Shown here: piece after piece, positions 13,201 through 24,959 of the stretch
Numbering within the stretch: the stretch's first letter is position 1
How the letters are laid out: each line of letters begins with the position of its first letter
Source: Piper betle
Lineage: Eukaryota > Streptophyta > Magnoliopsida > Piperales > Piperaceae
Assembly: GCA_033002965.1 (NCBI GenBank)
Contig: JAURVB010014937.1
Coordinates: forward strand, 62,001 to 126,000
Length of the DNA: 64,000 nt
Reading direction: 5' to 3'
Made by a program: the position numbers and the translations under genes
The notes under the pieces: generated by a model
What the model saw: the letters and a program-made list of their open reading frames with translations, nothing else
What the model was told of the DNA's origin: nothing
Databases searched by the model: none

Positions 13201-16200
13201 TGCGCCGGTGTAAAACCCACGATTTGAGTCAGGGTTTTATATTCAGAACCGGTCAGTTTGACTGTTATTTTTGAGTCGAGTTATATTCAGAATACATGTA
13301 CTCAGCCAACGCCAGTCGCGTGTATGAGCTATGAGGGTCATGCTTACCCAAGTAGACGATGATAACGTCATGAACACAGTAGAACAGAATGAGTTATCAG
13401 AATATATGAGAGTATGCTAGTTATTTTTTTATTATTTTTATATATAGTGGATCGTAGAATTAGTTTTAGGTCGTTGAGCGTGTTAGGACGCATTACGGGC
13501 AGTTTGGCTGGGTTGATAGTTCTAGAGCATATCATTATGATGTTTTGGTATTTGTTTGATTTTATGGGAAATTTCCAGATTTTTATGGATTTTTTTAAGG
13601 ATTTACAACGACTTAATTAATATTCTTGACTTGAGCCGGAGACGAGTCAAATAATATTTACAAGTTTGCCACCAGCCCTTTTCTTCCCTCCCAACGCCTT
13701 CTTCCCCAAACCCTCGCCCCAACGCTACCCCCATGCAGTGTCGCCGCCGCTACCATGGACGCGACCCTGCTGCAGATCGGCACAGCCTAGCCTCGCCACG
13801 GCGTTGGCGTGCCGCCCCGACCAGGCTTAGCCACCATCTAGTCGCCGCGATGCGAGGAAGCCGTGCCTTTGAGTCACGCTTCCATCGCTGATCGCACCAC
13901 TGGCGACTGTCACCGCCATGATCGGGTGGTCGCCTTGACACCCTCAACCACCCAGCGACCTTTCTTGACCGGAGCGGGGGCCGTCGCTGCCCAGGCCAGC
14001 CGGATTTCTTCACCCATTGCCGCCACTCTGTTTTAGGCATTTTCCGGCGAGCCACCACCTCCGTTGGCCATGTCGATGTCGTAGATGTGTCGGGCACACC
14101 GATCCGGTTCCAATGGTACCCAATACCATTGCTTTCTAGCTAGTAGACGCCATCAGCGGTTGTCGCCGGTAAACTGCCGAAACCCGCCGAAAAACCGGAA
14201 TTACTGGAATTCACCGGATCTTCTGTGGAGCTCACCTAGTCGAACCCAATTGAATTTTGGATGCTAAAGAGCACCGAATTTGAGCTTCAAGACACACGAC
14301 GGAACCTTAGCCGTCGCCGATTGCCGACGACGTGAGGTATAATTACCTCTGATTTGATTATTTAAAATTGATGATGATTGTTAGTATAGCATATTAGAAT
14401 TGAGTAGTTGTCATGATGAATGCCAAACTATGAATGAAGTAAAGATGTGCATGATGTGATTAACAGGGAATGAAGGTTAAGTGATCTAATGAAGTAAAGA
14501 AAATTTGAGCATTATAATCGAGTACAACGTAACGTAGGAAATATAATAAAATTGGTGTTAATAGGATAAGTTGGAATTACTTTCACATTTATAATTATGA
14601 TTATTATGGTTGATGTTTGTATTATGAGTGTGATTGATCATGATGAATTTGATTCATCATTTAGTTAGTGGGCGTTAGTATTTAGTTTTGATGTGTAGGT
14701 ATGGAGTAGAAGCTCACTGCCTAGGCGCGATGACACACTTGGAGCTTCAACCAGGTCGGTTTGTGACTTGTCTCTATTTTACACTCTTCTATTGTATGTT
14801 TATTTTATTATCTGCATGACGGGTTAAGTGGCATTTTATCGGATCTCACTTAACTATGGCCATTTAACCGAATGGTTTTCTGGATTAATAACCGCTTGAG
14901 GATGAGATCCCTCGAGGATGATTTCGAAAACAAGATCCACCACAAGTTTCCTTCGGGCCTATTATATAAATCCCTTCCCAAGACTATATATATAATTATA
15001 TTGAGTTTTTAGTGAGATGAGAGATGGAGAAACCGACTGCACGTACCATGAGCAGATGCTGTGACAGTCAAAGCGGGCTCTGGATTAGTGCAACGGACTG
15101 TTCCATTCCCGTGGGATCCTGACAACTTCGTGTTTGAGTTCCTCACACCTGGAGAAAGTGGAGGTTTACGGGTACTGTTTAGTACAGTGCATGTCCGAAC
15201 TTGTGGTTCAAAGGGTACTAAAGGTGACTGCCTGAGAGTACTCAGCCTTCATTCTCAAGGCCAGGAGAAATATGGAGGTAAGGAGAGGGCTTAGGATTCG
15301 AGACCAGAAAATGAAGTAAGAAAATGTCGAGAGAGGCATCCGGAGCAACAGATCAATCAATTTGGGATGCTACCGGGTGTAAAGACAGTGGAAAAAAATT
15401 AACGTGGACGCGGTTCGAGAAGGACCGAATGTGTTATATTCTCTACCCGGTTAATTATTTACCCATTTTATTATTTACCGGTTAAATAAAATACGGGTCT
15501 ATGGGTGTTTTCACATGCCCTAGCCATCATTTTCATTTTTATAAATTTGAAAGAGAGAGGGCGTCTTCCTCACCTTAGCCGCCTAGTTCTCCTCTTCCTT
15601 ACCGGGGCTTCTTCCTTACTTGGATATCCTTCCTATCTCCCTCTTCTTAATTTTCTTACGTGCATATTCTTTTTAATTGGTAGTAAGCTAACATAATCAT
15701 GTAACTAAAGTCTCAAATATACAAGAGAGAAAAGAACTAAACTAAACTGGAAAATGGAGATCTCGCCCATGGCCGACGGGTGCAAATTGTTGGTGAGATG
15801 GCCAACTGTAAACAAGTTTCCAAGGCTTCCCCTCACACCCCCGACGACCCCTCTGGTTGCTTGGTCGAAGGGATGGCTCGCCATGTCCTTGGTTTCCGGT
15901 GGGTGGCAGAATTGCAGTGGTGAATGGGCGGAGTTGCAAGGGTGATGGAAGTGGCGACGTTCTGCTGCAATAGGTGCTGTAATGGATGTTCAGAGGGGTA
16001 GACACCGGTTGTGCTTCGTCGACAGCATCATGGGTTCCTTCACAGTAGTTCAAGCCGCAGGAACAGTCCACAACGGATGACCTTATCGCCTGAATTCATG
16101 GTGGTGAAGTGCAGAAGTGGGGAGAACGATCATACCCCATGCAACGTCCAAATGTGGCCAATCTTTCCTGTTTTGATGCCAGCCTGAGTTCGTGTAACAT

Positions 16201-16624
16201 CTGAATTGGAGAAGAGAAGAATGGCGACGGGAAGAAGAAGAAGAAGAAGGGTTGCAGTTTTGTAAATGTAGGTTGACTCGATACTGACTCGAGTTAAAAA
16301 ATAATACAAACTCGTAATAAATCTTTAAAAATAATCATTTTAATGGGTTATTGGTAATGTTACTAAACTAATTAATTATTATTCGAAAATTTATTATCTC
16401 AAAAGAAAATATACTAATAATAACAATTAAATACTTGTTTACAAATTAATAATTACTTTATTATTTGTTAAGTGTTAATTATGATTTAGATAATTAATTT
16501 AAAATGTAAAGTAGGACTTAAATAATTATGTCACATGAATAATTAATTATCTCACTAGATTTGTTGATAATTTAATATTTAATATTTTTGAAAATGATAT
16601 ATATATATATATTAGATCCAGGTT

Positions 16625-16910
16625 CGTATAATCATTTAAAATGTTGTACTTTACCTTGTTAGCAGCCCTGGTCGGCCTGAGCCCAGATTCGACTACCATG
16701 CACTATAACGCAATCGAGGTGAAGGAATTGACTCAGTTCGACAAGGGGCCGCACCTTAAAAATTCCGGTGTGTCCGTATAATTATTTGAAATGTTGTATT
16801 ATCTGTATACTTATTTTAAATGTTGTATTATCTGTATAATTATTTGAAATGTTGTATTTTCCCAAACTGGTATAATTATTTGAAATGTTGTATTTTCCCA
16901 AACTGGTAGT
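16625..16910 (+). repeat. Short tandem repeats with a TTTGAAATGTTGTATT core
   Basis: Five copies of a unit like TATAATTATTTGAAATGTTG: one isolated near 16627 and four clustered at 16776-16900. The last two are separated by identical TTCCCAAACTGG spacers. Located in the 3' half of the Y LTR. Confidence 0.8.
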
Positions 16911-16920
16911 CTTTGTCGGC

Positions 16921-17380
16921 ACTAATCTTAGAATAAACTGGGAGACAATTTTAATCTTAGAATGAACTGGGAGACAATGACTAAACTCAGAATGACCTGG
17001 GAGGCCGCCTAATCTCAGAATGAGCTGGGAGACAATTTCTAATATCAGAATGAACTGGGAGACAATGACTAATCTCAGAATGACCTGGGAGACCACCTAA
17101 TCTCAAAATGAACTAGGAGACAATGACGAATCTCATAAAGACTTGGGAGACCACCTAATCTCAGAATGAGCTGGGAGACAATTTCTAATCTCAGAATGGA
17201 TTGGGAGACAATGACTAATCTCAGAATGACCTAGAGGACCACCTAATCTCAGAATGGACTAGGAGACAATTTTTAATCTCAAAATGAGCTGGGAGATGAC
17301 TTTTACGAATCTCAGAAAGACCTGAGAGACAAATTACTAATTTCATAATGACCTGAGAGATAATTACTAAAAGACTTGTG
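16921..17380 (+). repeat. Minisatellite, ~30-bp units with higher-order pattern
   Basis: About 15 units of CTAATCTCAGAATGACCTGG plus GAGAC and a variable tail. The tails cycle among AATTTCT, AATGACT and CACCT, giving a roughly 90-bp higher-order repeat. Each unit has TCTC near its start and GAGA near its end, so single units can form small hairpins. Located in the Y LTR. Confidence 0.88.
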
Positions 17381-18567
17381 AAATGATAATAAAAAATGGG
17401 TGAAATGATAATAGGGATTATATTGACTTATTTCATTTAATTATGCAACTTAGTGGTTTTATCACTAACACAGAATTGCCTCTGCAGGTGAGCAACTGTG
17501 GACTGAAGAATAAAAGTGTGGTTGGTGGATCTCTTACCAACCTAGGTATGGTGAATCAATAATAAAAAAATTGGACTTCCTTATTATTCTTTTGTGTTAT
17601 AAATGTGGCTATGGGAAACGGTTCGAGACTGTGGGACAGTTATTTTATATTTTAGAGAACATGATTTATTATTATGATTTATATTATATGTTGCGAGACT
17701 TATTTGCTATATTTCAATTCATGTTCTGGAATGTTACATTTACATTAACTATATTTTTAAGTAACACCTGGCCTGGTTCGGGCGGGTTGTTACACCAGGT
17801 CTCCAGCCCAGTAGCTCCTTAGTAGATGCCCTTCAGAGTGTTCACGAGGAGTATATGATGTTTTCTTTCATATGAGAGTTTGCTCCCATAGCCAGCTTGT
17901 TATAGTTATTTTATTTTCCGGACTAGTAACACTTGTTACTGATGTGTTTTTATACTATATGTAGGTAATAATCAGGAGTTGGAGGAGCCAGTTTGGATGG
18001 AGGAGCACTGTTGTCGCTTGCACACATGCCAGTCGATTGAGTGGTTATATTTTGTTATGATGTTATTATATTGATGTAATGTGATTAAATGCTAAAATAT
18101 GAGGACATGATGAGATGAAATACAAAGGCATGATGACAGGAAAAAGAAATGTGAATAGATTGAGCAGTGGAAGCGTTGTGGGATGAGACCCAAGCTTCAA
18201 AGTGAGTTTTCAGCATATTAGATTGTGTGTGAATGAAATTGTTGATACATGCATATATATTTATATATATTATTTTGACAGGGTGGCCCCTAATTGCACG
18301 TTTAGGGAAGATTCTATCCGTTTTATTTTAGAATTTTTATTGATTTTGATTGTAATCGTATTGTTGTATGAATTACTTTGCAAGTCATTCATGTAGTATC
18401 ATGTTAGGATTCTATGCATTTATCCATGCATGACGAGTCGTATTTTCATCTTAAGATGCCAAGATTAGATCCGCACAAGTTGGGTTCGGGTTAGCCGACC
18501 TAACCGAGGCCTATAACATGCCAGTTCGGTTCACAAGCGTGGACCGTATTTGGCGGTGTTGTAGAAT

Positions 18568-18580
18568 TGGTATCAGAGCC
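18568..18580 (+). promoter_or_regulatory. Primer binding site of the LARD, initiator-Met type
   Basis: TGGTATCAGAGCC lies five bases after the 5' LTR end. It matches the standard plant retrotransposon PBS complementary to tRNA-iMet. Unlike elements A and B, there is no second PBS copy downstream. Confidence 0.92.
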
Positions 18581-19659
18581 ACTCTTAGTCGATTAAGATG
18601 TAAGATACTTTTATAGGTGGTGTGTGCAAAGACTGCTCAAAGTCCAGCTGGCAAGTTTGTTTCTGTCTATTTTCTTTACATGCAAATTTTTCTTCATAAA
18701 TTATTTGGATAACAGTGTATTCAGAACTGGATCAGAAATATGTGGAACTGACCTTAGTTAAGCTAACAAGTCATTTCTATGGATTTTCATCATGATATCA
18801 GATTGTTGGTCAATTAGATGTGAGCAGGGCATGTTGTAGTACTAGTAGAGGTAGAATGGGTATAAGATCCCCATCTTATACCAGATCTAGATGTCGGTAG
18901 ATGTCGGTAGGAATCTGACAGGCTTGTTATGATGGGCTTAGAGACCCACTGATTCTATCCATTGCAAAAGAGATTTGGATGAGTTAGGGTGAGCGCATTT
19001 TCAGTCAACTGAGGCTGAATTGGATATTGACGAGATGTTAGTCTCTTGCATGTCACCACATTAGTCTTGCTTTGGTGGGACATGGTGTACGTTGTGGTGA
19101 TGAGTTAAGAAGAAAAGGGGTAACAGTAAGGAGCTTGAATTATAGAGATACTGATAAGTTAGTTGGCGTATTAGATGGACCACTTCGAGAAGATAGTGAT
19201 GAATGAAGATGAGTAGTGAGGTGGATTGACAGTCCAATGGGCACTTCACTGCATCCCCCTCTTCCACTAGTTTATGACCTATGGGCAGAAGTTTTGGCTT
19301 CTTTTTGCCAAACATAGGTCTCAATATGACAAGGAAAAAATCAGGACCGCCATTGCATATTAGATCAGTTATTTGACCAGATTCTACTAGATATAAGGCA
19401 CCAGATCAGTGATTGCCGTTTAAAGGCCAGTTAGCACTGATAGAAGTAGTCACTCTAGATTTCAGGAGATTACAATGAGTTCAGCATAGGTTTACCATTA
19501 TGTGTGTCAGCACATGATCTAAGCCCCTCTAGATCAAACATGTATGGTCGGACAACCTGAGCCTAGTTGTTAGCAGCCAAGATATGTCAAAGATAGTAGA
19601 GTGGATTTACGATGTACAGGATCAAGATCAGAATTTTAGCATCTAGATAGAATTGTTGC

Positions 19660-19815
19660 CCACAAAGTTGTACAACCGCAGACCGAGTGCACAACCACCG
19701 ACCGAGTTGCACAATCGCCGATCTAGTGCACAACCGCCGACCGAGTCACACAACTACCACCGAGGTGCACAACCGCTATCCGAGATGCACCACCACCGAC
19801 TGAAGATGCACTATC
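19660..19815 (+). repeat. ~20-bp tandem repeat in the LARD interior
   Basis: About seven degenerate units of the form TGCACAACCGCCGACCGAG. Non-coding context. Confidence 0.8.
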
Positions 19816-21258
19816 ATCATCTGTGTATTGGTCATCCGCTGACCGGTAGATTAGTTAGAGCTTAGTAGGGCTAGAACTTGAGGAACAAGATATAGCTACA
19901 CTGGAAATTAGTAAAATAGAGAAGAGTTAGGAAAACTAAGGTTATTTGGATGAGATAGCATAGGATCCAACTTCACAGCTCTCTTGCAATCATTGTCTTG
20001 ACCTAACACCCTTAGGTTAGATGTATATTGCAAGATAACCCCATCAGGCACTATTAGTGACCGTCTCATAGGGATGAGCATGGACAGAATCAGGGAACAT
20101 GACAGTATGACCTTCAGATGGGATGGTCACAATGATCAGATAGTGCAGATTTCATGATAGTACATCCATGGGCCACAACCAGCATACACAGATCAGACGG
20201 TTAGTAGATAGTCACACACGTAGATGGTCAATGACAGGAGTTAGACTTGTACTAGAGGATTGGACATAGATAGAAGGTTAGTGAGGAAGTGTCCTTTAGA
20301 AGGATAGTGATTCCTTTATGTTTCGCCAACACAATTAGGTTCTCACCTTGAACCATAGGGTTGAGCCTTACCCTGAGTATAGAAGTACATTCATGGTACT
20401 AATTAGGGCTTACAATGCAGGTAGATGTTTGTAGATGAGGATTTCACCCCAGCAGGAGAGCGATGTAGATAGAGACTTCAGACAGCACAGACCATGCTGA
20501 GCAGAGAGTGATATCAGTGTATGTTCATCTTGATTGATAACCTTGCTTGAGAGTCTACCACAGTGGTAGTAGTCATGTGAGTCAAGATTAGCGCTACAAA
20601 TCGGTACGGGACGGCAGGTCACACACCACTGAAGAGCAGACAAGACACGTGTCAAAGCTCATTATGAGTCCCTGTAGACTTGAGGGGAGATAGTGGTTCT
20701 CTGGGTCGTTTGAACCCCACTCGTTTAGAAGTGTGTGAATAGTACAGTATCTAGAAACACATGCCTACTGTTTGCTGATTGAACTAAAGCCACTTAGGAG
20801 CCGTTTATGAGATTCATCATTGATTGACTATTTCACAGCTTGATCACCTGTGGCATAGTGAATTATGGTGATCTTAGAGACAAGTCCATAGACCTACTAA
20901 CATTTTGGCTACCCAGTACACAACATAGGGATTTCATCTCCCCTACCACTTGCATGACACCTTGACCTCACCATAGATCATAGGGACATACCTATGTAAT
21001 AGGTTTTTCTTAACCCAGTGGATTCCCTTATTTACCTGACTTCAGATACCACATGTGAGGATGAGATATCACCTATCGAGAGTTCTTGAGCAGTGTGACT
21101 AGATTTCCACGAGATTCTCCCTTCCTATAACCTAGAGATGTTAGACATAGTAGAGTTTTCACTTGAGGATTTCCACTCACCCCTTTGTATGTATCAGTTC
21201 TACCATCAGTTTATCTAGAGGATTGAGATGAGTATACATTGACCAGAGCACAGAGCAC

Positions 21259-22415
21259 TGTTAAGTGTTTACAATATATAATATCTCCCCATATTTTTAA
21301 TATGATTTTGTACTTTTCGGGTATAAACATTATTAATTAAGTAATATTTTACTTTATTTTTTTAGTTAATTAATATTTTATTATATATGCTTAATTTTGG
21401 TGTTTCAATGCAGAAAAAGATGAATAAATTAAGCTTTGGATTTGATTGGTCATGACACTTGGCGCCACCCAATGGCTACAATGTCATGGTGTTCAATGGA
21501 GTCGAACAGTTGGAAACTTGAAGGGACATTATAATTAATTAGACTACATCGATTTGTGAACACCCTCTTTGAATTCTTGTATCTCCACTTCTATATAAAG
21601 GGGTGGTCATTTGTTGTTGATCATATCTCAACTCTTGGTTTAGGAGTTTAGTAATAGAAGTAGTTCTAGTTTTTGTAATCCTTTTCTTTTCATAATAAAA
21701 ACTAGTTTCTTTTTTATATTATTTTCTATTTTTATTATGGAGTAATATTTTATTTCGTTCTAGAGAAGAATGGAACTTAACATGATTTAATTGAATTTAT
21801 TTTAAGCTTTTACTCTTTTATTCAATCGGAATGTTTGAATTATCATATTCTTAATGCTAAGAATAGATTGATCACCTATTTCTTAGATCACGAGGTTTAA
21901 TTAGATTTCGGGAGAAATTAATTAGATTAGTCATTGGTAATTCATCATACGACGAGTCTTCTGACTTGTTTGTCGTTGTGGTCGGAAGATACACAACACC
22001 GTATGCGATTGTAAGGCAATTCTTAATGCATTATTTTGTTAATTAATCAATTATCACCGGGAGGTAGAAATTGAGGCAAAATAATAGAAGCATGAAGGAG
22101 CGGGAGCCACCATGTCATATAATTATCCTAGATCGACAATCCGAGGGAATAAAAGATAAGAGTAAGATTTGATGAAGATTAAATTAATGTTAAGGGAAAT
22201 TCGACTCTAGAACGAGTTTTATAATTTTAACTCCGCTTTTTATTTAAGTTATTATTTAGATTTCTTTAAGTCAATTATTTCTGTTTTGTTATTAATTTTA
22301 TTTTCTTTAATTAATTTAAGGAAATTCATCTCTCTGTGGGAACGATACTCTAATTTATCATCATACTACTTGTTTCGACCGTGTATACTTGCATGTCATT
22401 GAAAATAGTCTAACA
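21259..22415 (+). mobile_element. Tat/Athila-type solo LTR
   Basis: 1157 bp, starting TGTTAAGTGTTTACAA and ending AATAGTCTAACA, flanked by perfect AGCAC duplications (21254-21258 and 22416-22420). It is the same family as the LTR at 2020-3202, in the opposite orientation. A likely promoter is CTATATAAAGG at about 21592-21602, and an AATAAAA stretch near 21702 could serve polyadenylation. Inserted in the LARD interior. Confidence 0.95.
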
Positions 22416-22989
22416 AGCACAGACCATAGACCAAATGTAAACACTACAACCCCATGCAGAGTAGGTTATCATACTCCTTGAGACACACTGTGTATGTACA
22501 GGTGTTCTCGCCTCCTTTCAGCAATAGTTAGTGGTTGTATAGATAGTCACCAGAGCCATAGTATACAATACAGTCATAGCAGCTATCCTTGTTTTCTTAT
22601 AGAAAAGAGTGAGATACTTGACTCGAGATCAAGTCAACTAGGACCCAGTGAGCGGTCCAATTCCTTATACAGGGACACCTAAGAGTTGGATCTAGACTAG
22701 CGATAGTGAGCCATGCAGCTCATTAGTCTATACACCTGACCTAACAGGAGACTCATAGCACATCATAGGATGGTTGTAGGACCTAGGATGGAGTTTCTTG
22801 AGAGTACATGTAGTTGACTTTTCACAGATGAGAATTAGAGGGACATGGGTAGATGCTAGTAGGTAGGTCTTACCCTCTATGTAGTTTTCCCAGACATGGC
22901 TTAGATTAGAACCTTGCGATACTCTAGAGTATCTGCTGGACCAACCCAGTAGGCCCTTAGGGGTGACCTAGGTTTCCCACCAAGTTAGC

Positions 22990-23105
22990 AATAGGGATTA
23001 GAATAGAAGAGCATGATGATGGTAATGTCAGAACAGGCATAGACAGTAATAGGGATTAGAACATAAGAGAATGATGATGGTCATTTCAGGATAGGCACAG
23101 ATAGC
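22990..23105 (+). repeat. 58-bp tandem duplication
   Basis: Two copies begin AATAGGGATTAGAA at 22990 and 23048; both contain ATGATGATGG and end near ATAGGCA. LARD interior. Confidence 0.75.
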
Positions 23106-23288
23106 TTAGAAATAGAATGTTGATAATGGCAACATCACAAGTAAAACCCGCCATGACGGCGCAGTTATAGTAAGTGAGGAGGTACATGGCTATCGAAAAG
23201 TAGAGGATACGAGTGGTGTGTATCTAACTTCCAAGTATTAGTTCAGTAAAACCTCCTTCAGTTAAAATTTTGAGGACAAAATTTTTAT

Positions 23289-23300
23289 AAGGAAGGAAGA
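23289..23300 (+). promoter_or_regulatory. Polypurine tract of the LARD
   Basis: AAGGAAGGAAGA lies directly before the 3' LTR start. It matches in position the AAGGAGGGAAGG tracts of elements A and B, and primes plus-strand DNA synthesis in this element class. Confidence 0.85.
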
Positions 23301-23301
23301 T

Positions 23302-24896
23302 TATAAAACCCACGATTCAAGTCAGGGTTTTATATTCAGAACCGGTCGGTTCGACTGTTATTTTTGAGTTGAGTTAGATTCAGAACACGTGTACTGAGCC
23401 GATGCCAGTCACGTGTATGAGCTATAATGGTCATGCGTACGCAAGTATATGATGATAACGTCATGAACACAGTCGAACAGAATGAGTTATCAGAATATAT
23501 GAGAGTATGCTAGTTATTTTTATTTTTATTTTTATATATAGTGGATCGAACAATTAGTTTTAGGCCGTTGATATTTTTATATGCGTTACGGGCAGTTTGG
23601 CTGGGTTGATAGTTCTAGAGCATATCATTATGATGTTTTGGTGTTTTTATTTTATGAGATTTTTCCCGATTTTTATGGATTTTTTTAGGATTTACGGTGA
23701 CTTAATTAATATTCTTGACTCGAGCCAGAGACGAGTCAAGTAATATTTACAAGTTTACCACCAGCCCTTTTCTTCCCTCCCAATGCCTTCTTCCCCAAAC
23801 CCTCACCCAGACGCCGCCCCAGTGCAGCGTTGCCACCCTGGACCACCCAACGACCTTTCTTGGCCGGAGTGGAGGCCGTCACCACCGAGGCCGACCGGAT
23901 TTCTTTACCCATTGCGGCCACTTTGTTTTAGGCTTTTTCGGCTAGCCACTACCTCCGTTGGCCATGTTGACGTCGTAGATGCGTTGGGCACACCGAGGTG
24001 GTTCCAATGGTACCCAATACCATTGTTTTCCGGCCAGTAGACGTCGCCAGCAGTTGTCGCCGAAAAACCACCGGAAGCTGCCAGAAAATCACCGACACCC
24101 GCCGAAAATTGCAATTATTGGAATTCACTGGATCTTCCGCGGAGCTCACCCAGTCGAACCAGATTGAATTTTGGATGCCGAAATGCGCCAAATTTGAGCT
24201 CTGAGACACACGACGGAACCCTAGCCGTCGCCGATTGCCGACGACGTGAGGTATAATTACCTCGGATTTGATTATTTAAACTTGATGATGATTGTTACTA
24301 TAGCATATTAGAATTGAGTAGTTGTCATGCTGAATGCCAGACTATGAATGAAGTAAAGATGTGCATGATGTGATCAACAGGGAATGAAGGTTAAGTGATC
24401 TAATGAAGTAAAGTAAATCTGAGCATGATAATCGAGTATAATGTAACTTTGCAAATATAATAAAATTGGTGTTAATAGGATAAGTTGGAATTACTTTCAC
24501 ATTTATAATTGTGATTGTTATGGTTGATGTTTGTATTGTGAGTGTGTTTGATCAAGACGAGTTTAATTCATCAATTAGTTAGCGAGCATTAGTATTTAGT
24601 TTTGATGTGTAGGTATGGAGTAGGAGCTCGCCGCCTATGCGCGATGACACGCTTGGAGCTTTTACCGGGTCCGTTTAGGACTATTTTCTGTTTTACGCTC
24701 TTCTATTGTATGTTTATTTTATTATCTGCAGGACGGGTTAAGTGATGTTTTATCGGATCCCACTTAACTTGGGCCATTTAACCGAACAATTTTCCGGATT
24801 AATAACCCCTTGAGGATGAGATCCCTCGAGGATGATTTCAAAAACAAGATCCACCACAAGTTGCCTTCGGGCCTATTAGATAAATCACTTCCCAGA

Positions 24897-24959
<63 letters not shown>

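Larger units (their letters stand above)
15378..17794 (+). mobile_element. Y-type solo LTR
   Basis: 2417 bp with TGTAAAGACAGTGG at the start and GCGGGTTGTTACA at the end. It is flanked by CCGGG (15373-15377) and CCAGG (17795-17799), a 5-bp duplication with one transition. Removing it rejoins the LARD 5' LTR as GGGATGCTACCGGG-TCTCCAGCCC, matching GGGATGCTAGCGGGTCTATAGCCC in the 3' LTR (about 25330). It carries two kinds of internal tandem repeat (16625-17380). A truncated minus-strand relative is at 4040-4796. Confidence 0.88.
13209..18563 (+). repeat. 5' LTR of the LARD, containing a Y solo LTR
   Basis: LTR sequence at 13209-15377 and 17800-18563, about 2.9 kb without the Y insertion. It starts TGTAAAACCCACGATTTGAG and ends GGTGTTGTA, a decayed TGTTACA end, five bases before the PBS. 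The GC-rich block (13680-14330) and the GTATAATTACCTC boundary match the 3' LTR. A TATA-like stretch lies at about 14965-14995 (ATATAAATCC, TATATATAATTAT). Confidence 0.85.
18581..23288 (+). other. Non-coding interior of the LARD
   Basis: About 4.7 kb, including a 1157-bp Tat solo LTR. No conserved gag, protease, RT, RNase H or integrase motif was seen in any frame. The longest frames (19061-19324 minus, 20410-20655 minus) resemble nothing recognised. It contains a repeat of about 20 bp (19660-19815), a 58-bp duplication (22990-23105) and a 10-bp duplication of GATGTCGGTA near 18890. Either it is coding sequence decayed beyond recognition or it is unrelated filler; I cannot distinguish these. 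Confidence 0.7.

Noticed and set aside
15061..15294. Similar small frames at 15061-15294, 25023-25256, 29806-30066, 36717-37019, 51875-52177 and 59609-59998
   Set aside because: All fall in the R-U5 part of T1/T2 LTRs. Similarity between them reflects LTR homology, and frames are lost by small indels between copies.
16921..17380. Regular ~30-bp repeats considered as a CRISPR-like array
   Set aside because: Units are contiguous, diverged and lack unique spacers of constant length; the plant LTR context makes a minisatellite the right call.
18564..23301. Possible decayed gag-pol inside the LARD
   Set aside because: I looked for RT (VDD), RNase H, integrase and CCHC motifs in all frames by eye and found none; not claimed as coding.
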